Below are positions 7,692 through 15,992 of a stretch of 34,642 nucleotides of DNA, piece by piece. A model generated the notes under the pieces. That model was given only the letters and a program-made list of their open reading frames with translations. It did not search any database and had not been told where the DNA came from. The translations under genes and the position numbers were made by a program. Source of the stretch: Perlabentimonas sp964490015 (GTDB lineage Bacteria > Bacteroidota > Bacteroidia > Bacteroidales > Tenuifilaceae); contig CAZBBA010000040.1 of NCBI GenBank assembly GCA_964490015.1, positions 1-34,642 of the forward strand, given 5' to 3'. Each line of letters opens with the position of its first letter. The stretch's first letter is position 1.

Positions 7692-10094
7692 ATGCGAATA
7701 TTTGCAGCACTGCTGTTTACCGTGTTGACCTTTTCGGGCAATGCCCAAATACTTACCGTAAGGGCAAAGGAGATCGGAAAGCCGCTCGATATGGTTACCA
7801 TTTCCAGCGATTATCCAAAGCATTCGGTTGTTACCAATTCAAAGGGGCAAGCCGATATTGCGGAGCTAAGGGGATCCAAACTCATAGAGATTCGGATAAT
7901 GGGGTACACAACCCTGTTTTATAGTTTCGAAGAAATTGAGCAGCTAGGCTTTGATGTTACAATGGCCATCTCTATCTTTTCAATCGATCAGGTAGTGATT
8001 TCGGCCGCTAAGTGGACTCAAACGGCCAGAGAAATTCCCCTAAAAATTACTCCCATATCGCGTGCCCAAATTGCTTTTCACAATCCTCAAACCGCTGCCG
8101 ATTTGCTAACCATTACAGGCGATGTGTTTGTGCAGAAAAGCCAGCAGGGTGGTGGAAGTCCTATTATTCGTGGGTTTGCCACAAATCGTCTGCTGATTGC
8201 TGTGGATGGTGTGCGCATGAACAACGCCATTTTTCGTGGGGGGAATCTTCAGAATATTATTTCACTCGATCCGTTTGCGGTTGAGCAAGCCGAGGTGCTG
8301 TTTGGCCCTGGATCGGTTATATACGGCAGCGATGCCATTGGTGGCGTGATGAGTTTTTACACCTTATCGCCAAAGTACTCGGATAATGGCAAACTCCTAG
8401 TCAAGGGCAATGCATCGGCTCGTTACTCCTCAGCAAACAACGAAAAAACAGGTCATTTTGATATAAATCTTGGTTGGAGTAAATGGGCTTCGCTCACCAG
8501 CTTGTCCTACACCGACTTTGGTGATTTACGTATGGGATCCTATGGCCCTCGGGAGTATTTGCGCAATGATTTCGTAGAGCGGCAGGGTAATTTGGATGTA
8601 GTGATATCAAATCCTAAACCCAAAGTTCAGATTCCTACAAGATATTCGCAAGCCAATGTAATGCAGAAGATTTCCTATAAACTAAATTCCAATTGGGCTT
8701 TCGATTATGGGCTGCACTACTCTTCAACATCAAATTTCGATAGGTACGATAGGCTAATCTACTGCCGAAACGGTTTGCCTCGAAGCGCTGAGTGGTACTA
8801 TGGCCCTCAGGTGTGGCTAATGAATAATTTGAAAGTTAGCAGCAAGGCCAGCACGATTGTATACGATCAGCTCACTCTTCAGCTAGCCTACCAGTATTTT
8901 CAGGAGAGCCGAAACGATAGGAATTTCAATGGAGCCCTGCTGAGAAGAAGGGTGGAGGAGGTAGATGCCTTTTCGTTTAATGTCGATTTAAAAAAGAAAC
9001 TCGATTCTAAGCAAAGCCTCTTTTACGGTGCCGAGGCTATTGATAACTACGTTACTTCAACCGGAACAGACAGGAACATAGAAACAGGAGCAGAATCGGC
9101 TGGACCCTCGCGCTACCCGCAGGCTCATTGGTCGTCGTTTGCTACTTACCTCACATATCAGCGAAATCTTTCGCATATCCTAAATCTGCATGCAGGCATT
9201 AGGTATTCCCATTTTCTAATTGATGCCCAGTTCGATAACACATTTTACCCATTCCCATTTACTCAGGCAAAGATTAACAAGAGTGCTGTTACTGGTTCGG
9301 TGGGTTTAACTCTTAACCCAACTGAACAATGGCGGGTAAAAGGGGTTTTGTCGACAGGTTTTCGTGCGCCCAATGTCGATGATATAGGAAAAGTTTTCGA
9401 TTCGGAACCGGGTTCGGTTGTTGTTCCCAATCCCAACCTTAGTTCGGAGTACGCCTACAATGCCGAGGTTGGTGTAACCCGTAAGTTTGCCGATATACTG
9501 GAAATCGATTTTCTTACCTATTTCACCCTGCTCGACAATGCCATGGTAAAGCGAAACACAATCCTTAACGGGCAGGATAGCATAATGTACGATGGCCTGC
9601 TTAGCCAGGTTCAATCTATGCAAAACGCTGCATTTGCAAGGGTTTGGGGCTTTCAGGCCGATTTTGAGTTGATGCTCCCTCGCGGGTTTTTGCTCTCGTC
9701 GCGGTTTAGCTACCAGAAGGGGATCGAGGAACTCGATAATGGAACCATTAGCCCACTTCGCCATGCCGCTCCCTGGTTTGGAGTAACCCGATTAAGCTAC
9801 AGATCATCAAAATTGATGCTATCGCTTTTTGTCAACTACAGCGGAGCTGTACCGTTTAGTCAGCTTGCCGACGAGGAGCGAGGCAAACCCTACATTTATG
9901 CAATGGATGGCAACGGAAATCCCTATTCGCCCGGGTGGTACACGCTAAACTTTAGGGCGAATTATAGGTTAAGCGATGTTGTAGGGCTTTCGGTTGATAT
10001 CGAAAATATTACCGACCAGCGTTACCGTCCTTACAGTTCGGGTTTGGTTGCTGCCGGTGTAAATGTTATTGGTACAGTTCGGGTATCGTTTTAG
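7692..10094 (+). CDS. TonB-dependent outer-membrane receptor, iron/heme-type
   Basis: An 800-residue outer-membrane protein. The signal peptide (1-18) ends GNA-Q. Residues about 20-95 form a carboxypeptidase-regulatory-like domain, usual in Bacteroidota receptors. The plug follows (about 110-225) with SPIIRGFATNRLLIAVDGVRM, the FGPGSVIYGSDAIGGV stretch and a QVVISA start. The remainder is a beta barrel, ending GTVRVSF with a terminal Phe for BAM recognition. The plug wording resembles hemoglobin/transferrin/siderophore receptors rather than SusC (no SusD partner gene is near). It follows the PepSY gene by 14 bases. Substrate inferred only as iron, heme or another metal complex. Confidence 0.9.
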   Translation: MRIFAALLFTVLTFSGNAQILTVRAKEIGKPLDMVTISSDYPKHSVVTNSKGQADIAELRGSKLIEIRIMGYTTLFYSFEEIEQLGFDVTMAISIFSIDQVVISAAKWTQTAREIPLKITPISRAQIAFHNPQTAADLLTITGDVFVQKSQQGGGSPIIRGFATNRLLIAVDGVRMNNAIFRGGNLQNIISLDPFAVEQAEVLFGPGSVIYGSDAIGGVMSFYTLSPKYSDNGKLLVKGNASARYSSANNEKTGHFDINLGWSKWASLTSLSYTDFGDLRMGSYGPREYLRNDFVERQGNLDVVISNPKPKVQIPTRYSQANVMQKISYKLNSNWAFDYGLHYSSTSNFDRYDRLIYCRNGLPRSAEWYYGPQVWLMNNLKVSSKASTIVYDQLTLQLAYQYFQESRNDRNFNGALLRRRVEEVDAFSFNVDLKKKLDSKQSLFYGAEAIDNYVTSTGTDRNIETGAESAGPSRYPQAHWSSFATYLTYQRNLSHILNLHAGIRYSHFLIDAQFDNTFYPFPFTQAKINKSAVTGSVGLTLNPTEQWRVKGVLSTGFRAPNVDDIGKVFDSEPGSVVVPNPNLSSEYAYNAEVGVTRKFADILEIDFLTYFTLLDNAMVKRNTILNGQDSIMYDGLLSQVQSMQNAAFARVWGFQADFELMLPRGFLLSSRFSYQKGIEELDNGTISPLRHAAPWFGVTRLSYRSSKLMLSLFVNYSGAVPFSQLADEERGKPYIYAMDGNGNPYSPGWYTLNFRANYRLSDVVGLSVDIENITDQRYRPYSSGLVAAGVNVIGTVRVSF

Positions 10095-10095
10095 T

Positions 10096-10125
10096 TTGAT
10101 TAACAAGTTTTTTAATCAAGTTTTA
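10096..10125 (+). terminator. Weak hairpin after the TonB receptor gene
   Basis: TTGATTAA (10096-10103) pairs with TTAATCAA (10112-10119) around an 8-base loop and is followed by GTTTTA. The stem is AT-rich and the T run short, so termination may be partial, allowing read-through into the next gene. Confidence 0.3.
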
Positions 10126-10169
10126 CAGTTATTCTTATTACATATTACTTAACCCTAATCTAAATATCT

Positions 10170-13100
10170 ATGAAAAAATCCATCGTCGGCATTCGGGTGT
10201 GCACTTTGCTGTTGCTAGCCCTTTTTATGCTATCGGCCAACTTGGCTGAGGCGCAGAAACAGAACACCAAAGCCCCAAAAAAAGTGGAAATCAAAGATTC
10301 GCTTGTAAACAGTACTTTGGTATCGGGCTTAAAATTCAGGGGTATTGGCCCTGCTTTTACATCGGGACGAATAGGCGATTTTGCCGTAAATCCCAATAAC
10401 CATTCCGAGTTCTACGTGGCTGTGGCCAGCGGTCATATCTGGAAAACCACCAACAAGGGCATTACTTTTCAGCCCGTTTTCGACAACTACGGTGCATACT
10501 CTATTGGCTGTTTGGCCATGGATCCCAACAATAGCAATGTGGTTTGGGCAGGCACGGGCGAGAACAACCATCAGCGCGCCCTTGGGTATGGAAATGGCGT
10601 TTACAAAACGGTGAATGGCGGAAAATCGTGGAAAAACATGGGACTCAAGGAGAGCCGCCAGATTGGCATGATCCTGATTGATCCCCGCAACTCCAACGTA
10701 GTTTACGTTGCAGCCGAAGGTTCTGCCTGGGGGCCTGGCGGCGACCGTGGTCTTTACAAAACCACCGATGGTGGCGAGAACTGGGAAAAAGTACTAAATG
10801 TAAGCGAGAACACGGGTATCAATAATATTATTTGCGATCCTCGAAATCCCGATATTCTATACGCTTCGTCGGAGCAACGCCGTAGACATGTGTTCACAAA
10901 AATTGGCGGTGGTCCCGAAACCGCACTTTACAAATCGGAGGATGCTGGAAAAACCTGGCGTAAGCTTACCGATGGACTACCCAAAGAGCACATGGGCGGA
11001 ATGGGCATTGCCATCTCGCCTCAAAATCCCGATGTGCTTTACGCTATTATCGAGGCAGCAAATGATGCTGGTGGATTCTTCCGCTCAACCAATCGCGGTG
11101 AGTCGTGGGTTAAGATGAGCGATCATACCTCTAGCGGCCAGTACTACAACGAGATTTTCTGCGATCCAGTGCAGTTCGATAAGATCTACTCGGTTGAAAC
11201 TTACTCGCACGTTACCACCGATGGTGGTAAAACTTGGTCGCGCGTGAGCTCAAAGGAGCGCCATGTTGATGATCATGCACTTTGGATTGATCCCACTGAT
11301 AATAAGCATGTGATGATTGGCGGCGATGGCGGAATATATATCACCTATAACATTGATGAGGGTGATTGGAACTTTGTGTCTAATCTTCCTGTAACACAAT
11401 TTTACCGAGTTACTACCGATAATGCTGAGCCATTTTACAACGTATATGGGGGAACGCAGGATAACAATACCCTGGGTGGCCCCTCGCAGAATATCTCAAG
11501 CGATGGTGTAACCAGCGACGAGTGGATTGTTACCGTGGGTGGCGATGGTTTCTGGGCGAGGGTCGATCCTACTAATCCCGATATCGTTTACTCCGAATGG
11601 CAGTACGGAAATTTGGTGCGTTACGATAAGAAGAGCGGCGAGCGTATTAACATCAAACCTCAGCCCCGTAAGGGCGAGCAAACCTACCGTTGGAACTGGG
11701 ATGCTCCCATGATTATTAGCCCTCATGCTCCATCGCGCCTGTACTTTGCCGCCAATAAGGTTTTCCGCAGCGACGACCGCGGCAACACCTGGCAGGTTAT
11801 ATCCGACGACCTCACCGCTCAAATCGATCGTAATACCTGGCCTGTAATGGGTAAGTTCTGGAGTGTTGATGCGGTTATGAAGGATGTATCCACTTCGCTT
11901 TTTGGTACCATTGTGTCACTCGATGAGTCGCCTGTTAAGGAGGGTCTGATATACATTGGAACCGACGATGGTATTATTCAAGTAACCGAGGATGCCGGAA
12001 AAACCTGGCGTAAGGTCACCTCGTTCCCCGGTGTGCCCGATTACTCGTACGTAAGCGATGTATTCGCATCGCGATTTAATGAGAATGTGGTTTTTGCAAC
12101 TATCCGCAACTATAAGCGCGACGACTTAAAACCCTACGTACTGAAAAGTACCGATAAGGGAAGAACTTGGAAGTCGATAGCAGCTAATCTGCCCGAGAAT
12201 GGCCCTGTTCACACCATTGAGCAGGATTTTCTTAAGGAGAATTTGCTGTTTGTGGGTACTGAATTTGGCGCATTCTTCTCCATAAATGGAGGTGAAAGTT
12301 GGGTGCAGTTCAAGTCGGGTTTGCCCTCGATAGCTGTTTACGATATGGCCATTCAGCAGCGCGAGAGCGATTTGGTGCTGGCAACTTTTGGTCGCGGATT
12401 CTACATCCTCGATAACTACGCGCCGCTGCGCGAGCTAACTGGCGAGTTCCCAAAGGTAGAGAGTCATCTGTTTGGTGTTAAGGATGCTCTGCTTTATATC
12501 CAAAACTCCAAGAAGTACGGACAGGGATCGACCTACTTTACCGCGCCTAACCCCGATTTTGGCGCCACGTTTACGCTGTACCTAAATGATGTGCCCAAAA
12601 TGAAAAAGGCCATCAGGCAGGATATGGAGAAGAAGCTGTTTAAGGATGGAAAACCAATTCCTCAACCCTCACTCAGGGAACTTGATGAGGAGAATAGGGA
12701 GATTGCACCATACTTGCTGGTTACCATCCGCGACTCCGAGGGTGATGTGGTAAGAACCATGACCCAAAAACCATCGAAGGGGATTCAGCGCTTTAGCTGG
12801 GACTTAAGCTACGATAATACTCGTCCTCAGTTTGCCAACAAGTTTAACCCCCTGGCCCGAAACCGTGGGAGTATTTACGTAATGCCTGGAATATACTCCG
12901 TTGAGGTGGCCATGGTGCACAATGGTGCGGTTAAACCCTTGGCAAAACCCGAAAACTTCAGCGTGAAACCTTTGAACAATACCACCCTGCCTGCCAAGAG
13001 CAGAGAGCAAATGGTGTCATTCCAGCGCGAGGTGTCAAGACTCTCGAAGGCCATGGTGGGAGCAATGCAGCTTACCAACGATTTAAAATCGGAAGTGGTT

Positions 13101-13475
13101 GTGATGAGGCAAACCGCCCTGACCCTTGCATCGGCGCACACCGAGCTAATGCCTTACCTCGCCTCCATCGAATCGGAGCTGGAGGAGATTGAGTTTATAC
13201 TCAATGGGCATTCGCCAAAAGCTAGCCGCGAGGAGTTGCCGCCAGCCGATATGGCGTTGAATCTTCGATTACGCGATGTGATATCAACGCAAATCAACAG
13301 CACCTCCGATATCACCTCAACCTCAAAAATGCAGTTCGAGATTCTAAAGGAGGAGTTTCCCCCAGTGCTCGATCGCATAAGAAAAGTGGCTGAGGAGATG
13401 ATGGTGAAGGCACGAAAAATGATGGACGAGAAGGATGCTCCCTACACCCGTGGTCGCATTCCAACCTGGATGTAG
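10170..13475 (+). CDS. Secreted VPS10/sortilin-like Asp-box propeller protein
   Basis: A 1101-residue protein with a signal peptide (cut after AEA, about 28). Residues about 50-760 hold at least eight Asp-box repeats, for example TTDGGENWE, SEDAGKTWR, TTDGGKTWS, SDDRGNTWQ, TEDAGKTWR and STDKGRTWK, which mark beta-propellers of the BNR/VPS10 (sortilin) superfamily. The C-terminal 300 residues (FSWDLSYDN onward) include a probable beta domain and a long charged helical part ending RGRIPTWM. Annotations as glycosyl hydrolase are common for this family, but no catalytic residues can be assigned here. No type IX secretion C-terminal domain is visible, so it may stay in the periplasm. It lies 75 bases after the TonB receptor gene and may be co-expressed. 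Confidence 0.85.
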   Translation: MKKSIVGIRVCTLLLLALFMLSANLAEAQKQNTKAPKKVEIKDSLVNSTLVSGLKFRGIGPAFTSGRIGDFAVNPNNHSEFYVAVASGHIWKTTNKGITFQPVFDNYGAYSIGCLAMDPNNSNVVWAGTGENNHQRALGYGNGVYKTVNGGKSWKNMGLKESRQIGMILIDPRNSNVVYVAAEGSAWGPGGDRGLYKTTDGGENWEKVLNVSENTGINNIICDPRNPDILYASSEQRRRHVFTKIGGGPETALYKSEDAGKTWRKLTDGLPKEHMGGMGIAISPQNPDVLYAIIEAANDAGGFFRSTNRGESWVKMSDHTSSGQYYNEIFCDPVQFDKIYSVETYSHVTTDGGKTWSRVSSKERHVDDHALWIDPTDNKHVMIGGDGGIYITYNIDEGDWNFVSNLPVTQFYRVTTDNAEPFYNVYGGTQDNNTLGGPSQNISSDGVTSDEWIVTVGGDGFWARVDPTNPDIVYSEWQYGNLVRYDKKSGERINIKPQPRKGEQTYRWNWDAPMIISPHAPSRLYFAANKVFRSDDRGNTWQVISDDLTAQIDRNTWPVMGKFWSVDAVMKDVSTSLFGTIVSLDESPVKEGLIYIGTDDGIIQVTEDAGKTWRKVTSFPGVPDYSYVSDVFASRFNENVVFATIRNYKRDDLKPYVLKSTDKGRTWKSIAANLPENGPVHTIEQDFLKENLLFVGTEFGAFFSINGGESWVQFKSGLPSIAVYDMAIQQRESDLVLATFGRGFYILDNYAPLRELTGEFPKVESHLFGVKDALLYIQNSKKYGQGSTYFTAPNPDFGATFTLYLNDVPKMKKAIRQDMEKKLFKDGKPIPQPSLRELDEENREIAPYLLVTIRDSEGDVVRTMTQKPSKGIQRFSWDLSYDNTRPQFANKFNPLARNRGSIYVMPGIYSVEVAMVHNGAVKPLAKPENFSVKPLNNTTLPAKSREQMVSFQREVSRLSKAMVGAMQLTNDLKSEVVVMRQTALTLASAHTELMPYLASIESELEEIEFILNGHSPKASREELPPADMALNLRLRDVISTQINSTSDITSTSKMQFEILKEEFPPVLDRIRKVAEEMMVKARKMMDEKDAPYTRGRIPTWM

Positions 13476-13496
13476 TAATAGATATTATTTCAACGT

Positions 13497-13533
13497 AAAA
13501 AGAGGTGCGGTTTGTTAACTGCACCTCTTTTTT
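13497..13533 (+). terminator. Rho-independent terminator after the propeller gene
   Basis: AAAAAGAGGTGC (13497-13508) pairs perfectly with GCACCTCTTTTT (13521-13532) around a 12-base loop, ending in a run of T. It starts 21 bases after the stop codon. The A run on the other side means it could also act on the minus strand. Confidence 0.92.
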
Positions 13534-13611
13534 AATAGTAAGGGTAGATAAGATAAACAAGTGAGTTAAAGCTATTCGTTTATTGTCGGATGGGGTGTGG
13601 TCTCGTCAAAG

Positions 13612-13738
13612 TGTTGCCGAGATAGGAGAGCGTATTATCCGCCAGCCAGCGAATCCCCCAACGAAAACGACCGAGTGGGCGAAACCGCTCTGAAGTTCTA
13701 GTGTCAACCCACAGTGACTAAACCCTTTGTTGGCAACA
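13612..13738. repeat. Structured repeat at the 3' side of the MNT-HEPN unit (attC-like, non-canonical)
   Basis: These 127 bases begin TGTTGCC (13612-13618) and end GGCAACA (13732-13738), which are inverse complements. Inside, CGCTC-type arms recur (AGAGCG near 13638 and CGCTCT near 13686). A long imperfect hairpin is therefore possible. The end sequence recurs at 14507-14516 on the far side of the two genes. This resembles the attachment site of a gene cassette in layout and size, but the integron core RYYYAAC/GTTRRRY is not matched, and no integrase is present in the window. Confidence 0.4.
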
Positions 13739-13743
13739 GGCAA

Positions 13744-14133
13744 TTAGTTAGTTATGATTTTTTCTATTTGTAGAATGAATTTTTTGACAAAATCATAATA
13801 AGGTAAAACCTTTTCTTCTGTAAAGTCAAATAGGTCAGCATAATCTCCTTTTTGTCTCCACGTGAATAATTGAGAATACCTTTTCCCAAATTCTTGAGAA
13901 ATAATATTCTTCTTGATGAATTGTTCTGAAAAAATTGATTTTACCCCATTATGGGTAGTTGTCTTATGATTTTCATTGAGCAGTAATGCAATAACTGCAT
14001 AGAATGCAGAGTAATATAATCTATTAATAGCTGAATTCCATCTTTTGCTTTCAATTAGAAGTTGAGCGTCTTCCAATGTTTCCTTGGCTCTTTCAAGCCG
14101 ATATTTTACTAAATCACCTTTCTCTCCTGTCAT
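13744..14133 (-). CDS. HEPN-domain protein of an MNT-HEPN toxin-antitoxin pair
   Basis: A 129-residue all-alpha protein of the HEPN fold (PF05168 type): LVKYRLERAKETLEDAQLL, then NRLYYSAFYAVIALL near residue 38, a THNGVKSIFSEQFIKK stretch near 60 and RQKGDYADLFDFTEE near 93. HEPN proteins in such pairs are often RNases. The active-site RX4-6H motif is not visible: the Arg of RQKGDY has no His 4 to 6 residues later. This subgroup may therefore not be a nuclease. Its ATG overlaps the TGA of the nucleotidyltransferase gene by 4 bases (14130-14133), so translation is coupled. It is clearly more AT-rich than the flanking genes, which suggests transfer. Confidence 0.85.
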   Translation of the reverse strand: MTGEKGDLVKYRLERAKETLEDAQLLIESKRWNSAINRLYYSAFYAVIALLLNENHKTTTHNGVKSIFSEQFIKKNIISQEFGKRYSQLFTWRQKGDYADLFDFTEEKVLPYYDFVKKFILQIEKIITN

Positions 14134-14450
14134 ATTAATCTAATTGATTCATTTTTAATATTTTCATACAGTGGGGTCTGCCTGTATTTTACATTCCATT
14201 CTTCTTTTGGGTAGATTAATGGGGATATAATTTCACCCGTTTCTAATTCAATTTCATAGAATTCATCCATTATTTTGGTTTCAAGCGCAAAAGGTATGTT
14301 CTTGTAATTCAGTAAAATTAATAAATCCCAATCAGATAAAGGTTTTGCATCTCCACGTGCACGGGAACCGTACAAATAGATTTCTGCGTCAGGATACTTT
14401 TTTCTTGAAAGTTCCAAAATCTTACTTATTATGACATCTCTTGTATTCAT
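14130..14450 (-). CDS. Minimal nucleotidyltransferase (MNT) partner of the HEPN protein
   Basis: A 106-residue protein of the pol-beta nucleotidyltransferase superfamily. It has the full GSX10DXD signature: Gly28-Ser29, then Asp40 and Asp42 in SDWDLLILL. In the studied MntA/HepT pair the nucleotidyltransferase adds AMP to the HEPN toxin and so silences it; the same role is inferred here. The gene comes first and overlaps the HEPN gene by 4 bases. The upstream leader (14451-14515) is short and reaches the GTTGGCAACA repeat at 14516, so the promoter must lie inside the cassette-like unit or in the preceding gene. AT-rich like its partner. Confidence 0.88.
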   Translation of the reverse strand: MNTRDVIISKILELSRKKYPDAEIYLYGSRARGDAKPLSDWDLLILLNYKNIPFALETKIMDEFYEIELETGEIISPLIYPKEEWNVKYRQTPLYENIKNESIRLI

Positions 14451-14505
14451 AATACAAATATACTCAAATCCAGTCCGACTTCAATGGTTTGATTCGATTA
14501 TTTAC

Positions 14506-14516
14506 TTGTTGCCAAC
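14506..14516. repeat. Boundary copy of the GTTGGCAACA repeat
   Basis: TTGTTGCCAAC here is the inverse of TTGTTGGCAAC at 13727-13737, and its TGTTGCC repeats directly at 13612-13618, 895 bases away. It abuts the stop codon (14518-14516) of the metallopeptidase-like gene. Confidence 0.5.
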
Positions 14517-15817
14517 TACTCTCTAATCAACGTAATCTTTTCGTTTTCCTTCACAACTTTCCATTGCTTGTTGGGTTTAAGTCTCCATCCTTTTCCGGTT
14601 ATAAGCGTATCGGTTATTGATTCGGGATACGATACGGTTACGCGATTCCAGCTGGGGCTAATCAGCGCCCCCAGGCTATCAACCTCCAAAATTCCCCAAT
14701 TATCCACAACTCTTAGGTTTGGATAAACCGTACCAAACGAGTCCAACGGCATTATGTTGGAAGGGTTAAACCCAATTCGCATGTTCTCCAGTTTTATGGA
14801 TAAGTTTCGGTCGCCCAAAAAGGCATTTTTGTATGATGCAATTAGCTGTTGGCGTTTAACATCTCGTTTGGTTTCAAAATCAATTATATTGTCGATATCG
14901 TACTCCTGACCCAACCTCAATATCTTGTCCCATGGTATTTCCTTTGGATAAACCCCGAAAAAGGTTGCAATAAATTCGCTAAGATTGGTGTTTCGATTCA
15001 CCTGCTGATTCCAATCCCTTTGGGTTTTTTGCATATAATAACCATAAACAGGAATGGTGAAGTACGCGAACGATCGAACGTATGTAGGTAAACCGAAGAA
15101 GTTTTGAATACTCATTGAGTAATGAGTTTCTAATTCCGAGTCTGTTCTCTGGCTTAGTATCGATCCGGTGTACTCGGCCAATCCTTCAAGAAGTTCCAGC
15201 GAGTTTTCTGCCAAAGCAGCATTTGGAAACTGCTGATGACGATGCTGCCTAAAGTAAATCGCATTTTTCAGATGAACCTCTGGCGAGCTGGAATTTAGGG
15301 CTTCTTTTAGGGCTTCTAGTTCAAGCTTTATGAGAATACGACCTGTCTTTGTGTCGAGGTGAGCGCATTGAATTTCAGAGATATTTCCAAAGCCTATATT
15401 TGGTTGAATGCTATGGAAAGACTCATGTATTAGTAGATTTAGCCTCTCCTCCTTCACGGCCGATAAGGGTAACGAAACCATTGTCCATCGTTTCCCATTC
15501 CATTCGAACGATGTGTTGGCAATATTAATATCTTCGGGCAGTTTGCCAACAAACAGCTCGCCTTTTGGCGATAGTTTCCCAGCGTTGTCTGATTCGTTAG
15601 TTACAATTGTTCGAGTATCTTTGTTAACAAGCATCAGCGGTCCCTGCAAGGAGTAATTCCAAAGCTGTCCGTTGTCGATCTCTAGGGCTTCGGTAAGCTC
15701 GTTAAACACTGAGGCGGCAAATTCTAAGTCTTTTTTTGGAATATCGTTGTCCCTGTTAAAACTATTGCATCCTGTAGCGATTATGGCTGTAGTAATTAGT
15801 AAAACCATTGTTTTCAT
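14516..15817 (-). CDS. Putative HExxH zinc metallopeptidase lipoprotein
   Basis: A 433-residue protein from ATG 15817. The signal MKTMVLLITTAIIATGC ends in a lipobox with Cys17. The region LNLLIHESFHSIQ carries HExxH (His131, Glu132, His135), and EGLAEYTG about 75-80 residues later (Glu211/Glu215) can supply the third zinc ligand, as in gluzincin-type peptidases. A substrate and a named family are not recognised. The frame extends to 15916, but the longer N terminus would hide the signal and overlaps a promoter-like TACTTTTG (15889-15896), so 15817 is chosen. The stop codon touches the repeat that borders the MNT-HEPN unit. The enzyme call rests on motifs only. Confidence 0.72.
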   Translation of the reverse strand: MKTMVLLITTAIIATGCNSFNRDNDIPKKDLEFAASVFNELTEALEIDNGQLWNYSLQGPLMLVNKDTRTIVTNESDNAGKLSPKGELFVGKLPEDINIANTSFEWNGKRWTMVSLPLSAVKEERLNLLIHESFHSIQPNIGFGNISEIQCAHLDTKTGRILIKLELEALKEALNSSSPEVHLKNAIYFRQHRHQQFPNAALAENSLELLEGLAEYTGSILSQRTDSELETHYSMSIQNFFGLPTYVRSFAYFTIPVYGYYMQKTQRDWNQQVNRNTNLSEFIATFFGVYPKEIPWDKILRLGQEYDIDNIIDFETKRDVKRQQLIASYKNAFLGDRNLSIKLENMRIGFNPSNIMPLDSFGTVYPNLRVVDNWGILEVDSLGALISPSWNRVTVSYPESITDTLITGKGWRLKPNKQWKVVKENEKITLIRE

Positions 15818-15888
15818 AAGTAATTGGTTTAAAACTTTGATTTGAATATAAGGCAGGCCTTTGTGAGCGTCACAATACTTTGCACTAC

Positions 15889-15896
15889 CAAAAGTA
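15889..15896 (-). promoter_or_regulatory. Candidate -7 box for the metallopeptidase lipoprotein gene
   Basis: Minus-strand TACTTTTG matches TAnnTTTG exactly, 71 bases before the chosen ATG. A TTG lies 17 bases upstream of it, slightly closer than usual. Confidence 0.4.
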
Positions 15897-15992
15897 AGAA
15901 ATTGTGCGAAAAGCAAGAGATTAGTTGAGAATAATTGTAATTGAAAGAAGTAGAATTAGAATGGAAATTTATGATTGTATTTTGGGGAGTTT

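Noticed and set aside
9306..9764. A 152-codon minus-strand open frame
   Set aside because: Shadow of the TonB receptor barrel; Lys/Arg-rich, no domain, no promoter.
13612..13738. Canonical integron attC site
   Set aside because: The ends TGTTGCC/GGCAACA do not match RYYYAAC/GTTRRRY and no integrase is in the window, so only an attC-like layout is claimed.
15818..15916. Longer start of the metallopeptidase lipoprotein
   Set aside because: It would bury the lipoprotein signal and overlap a promoter-like element.
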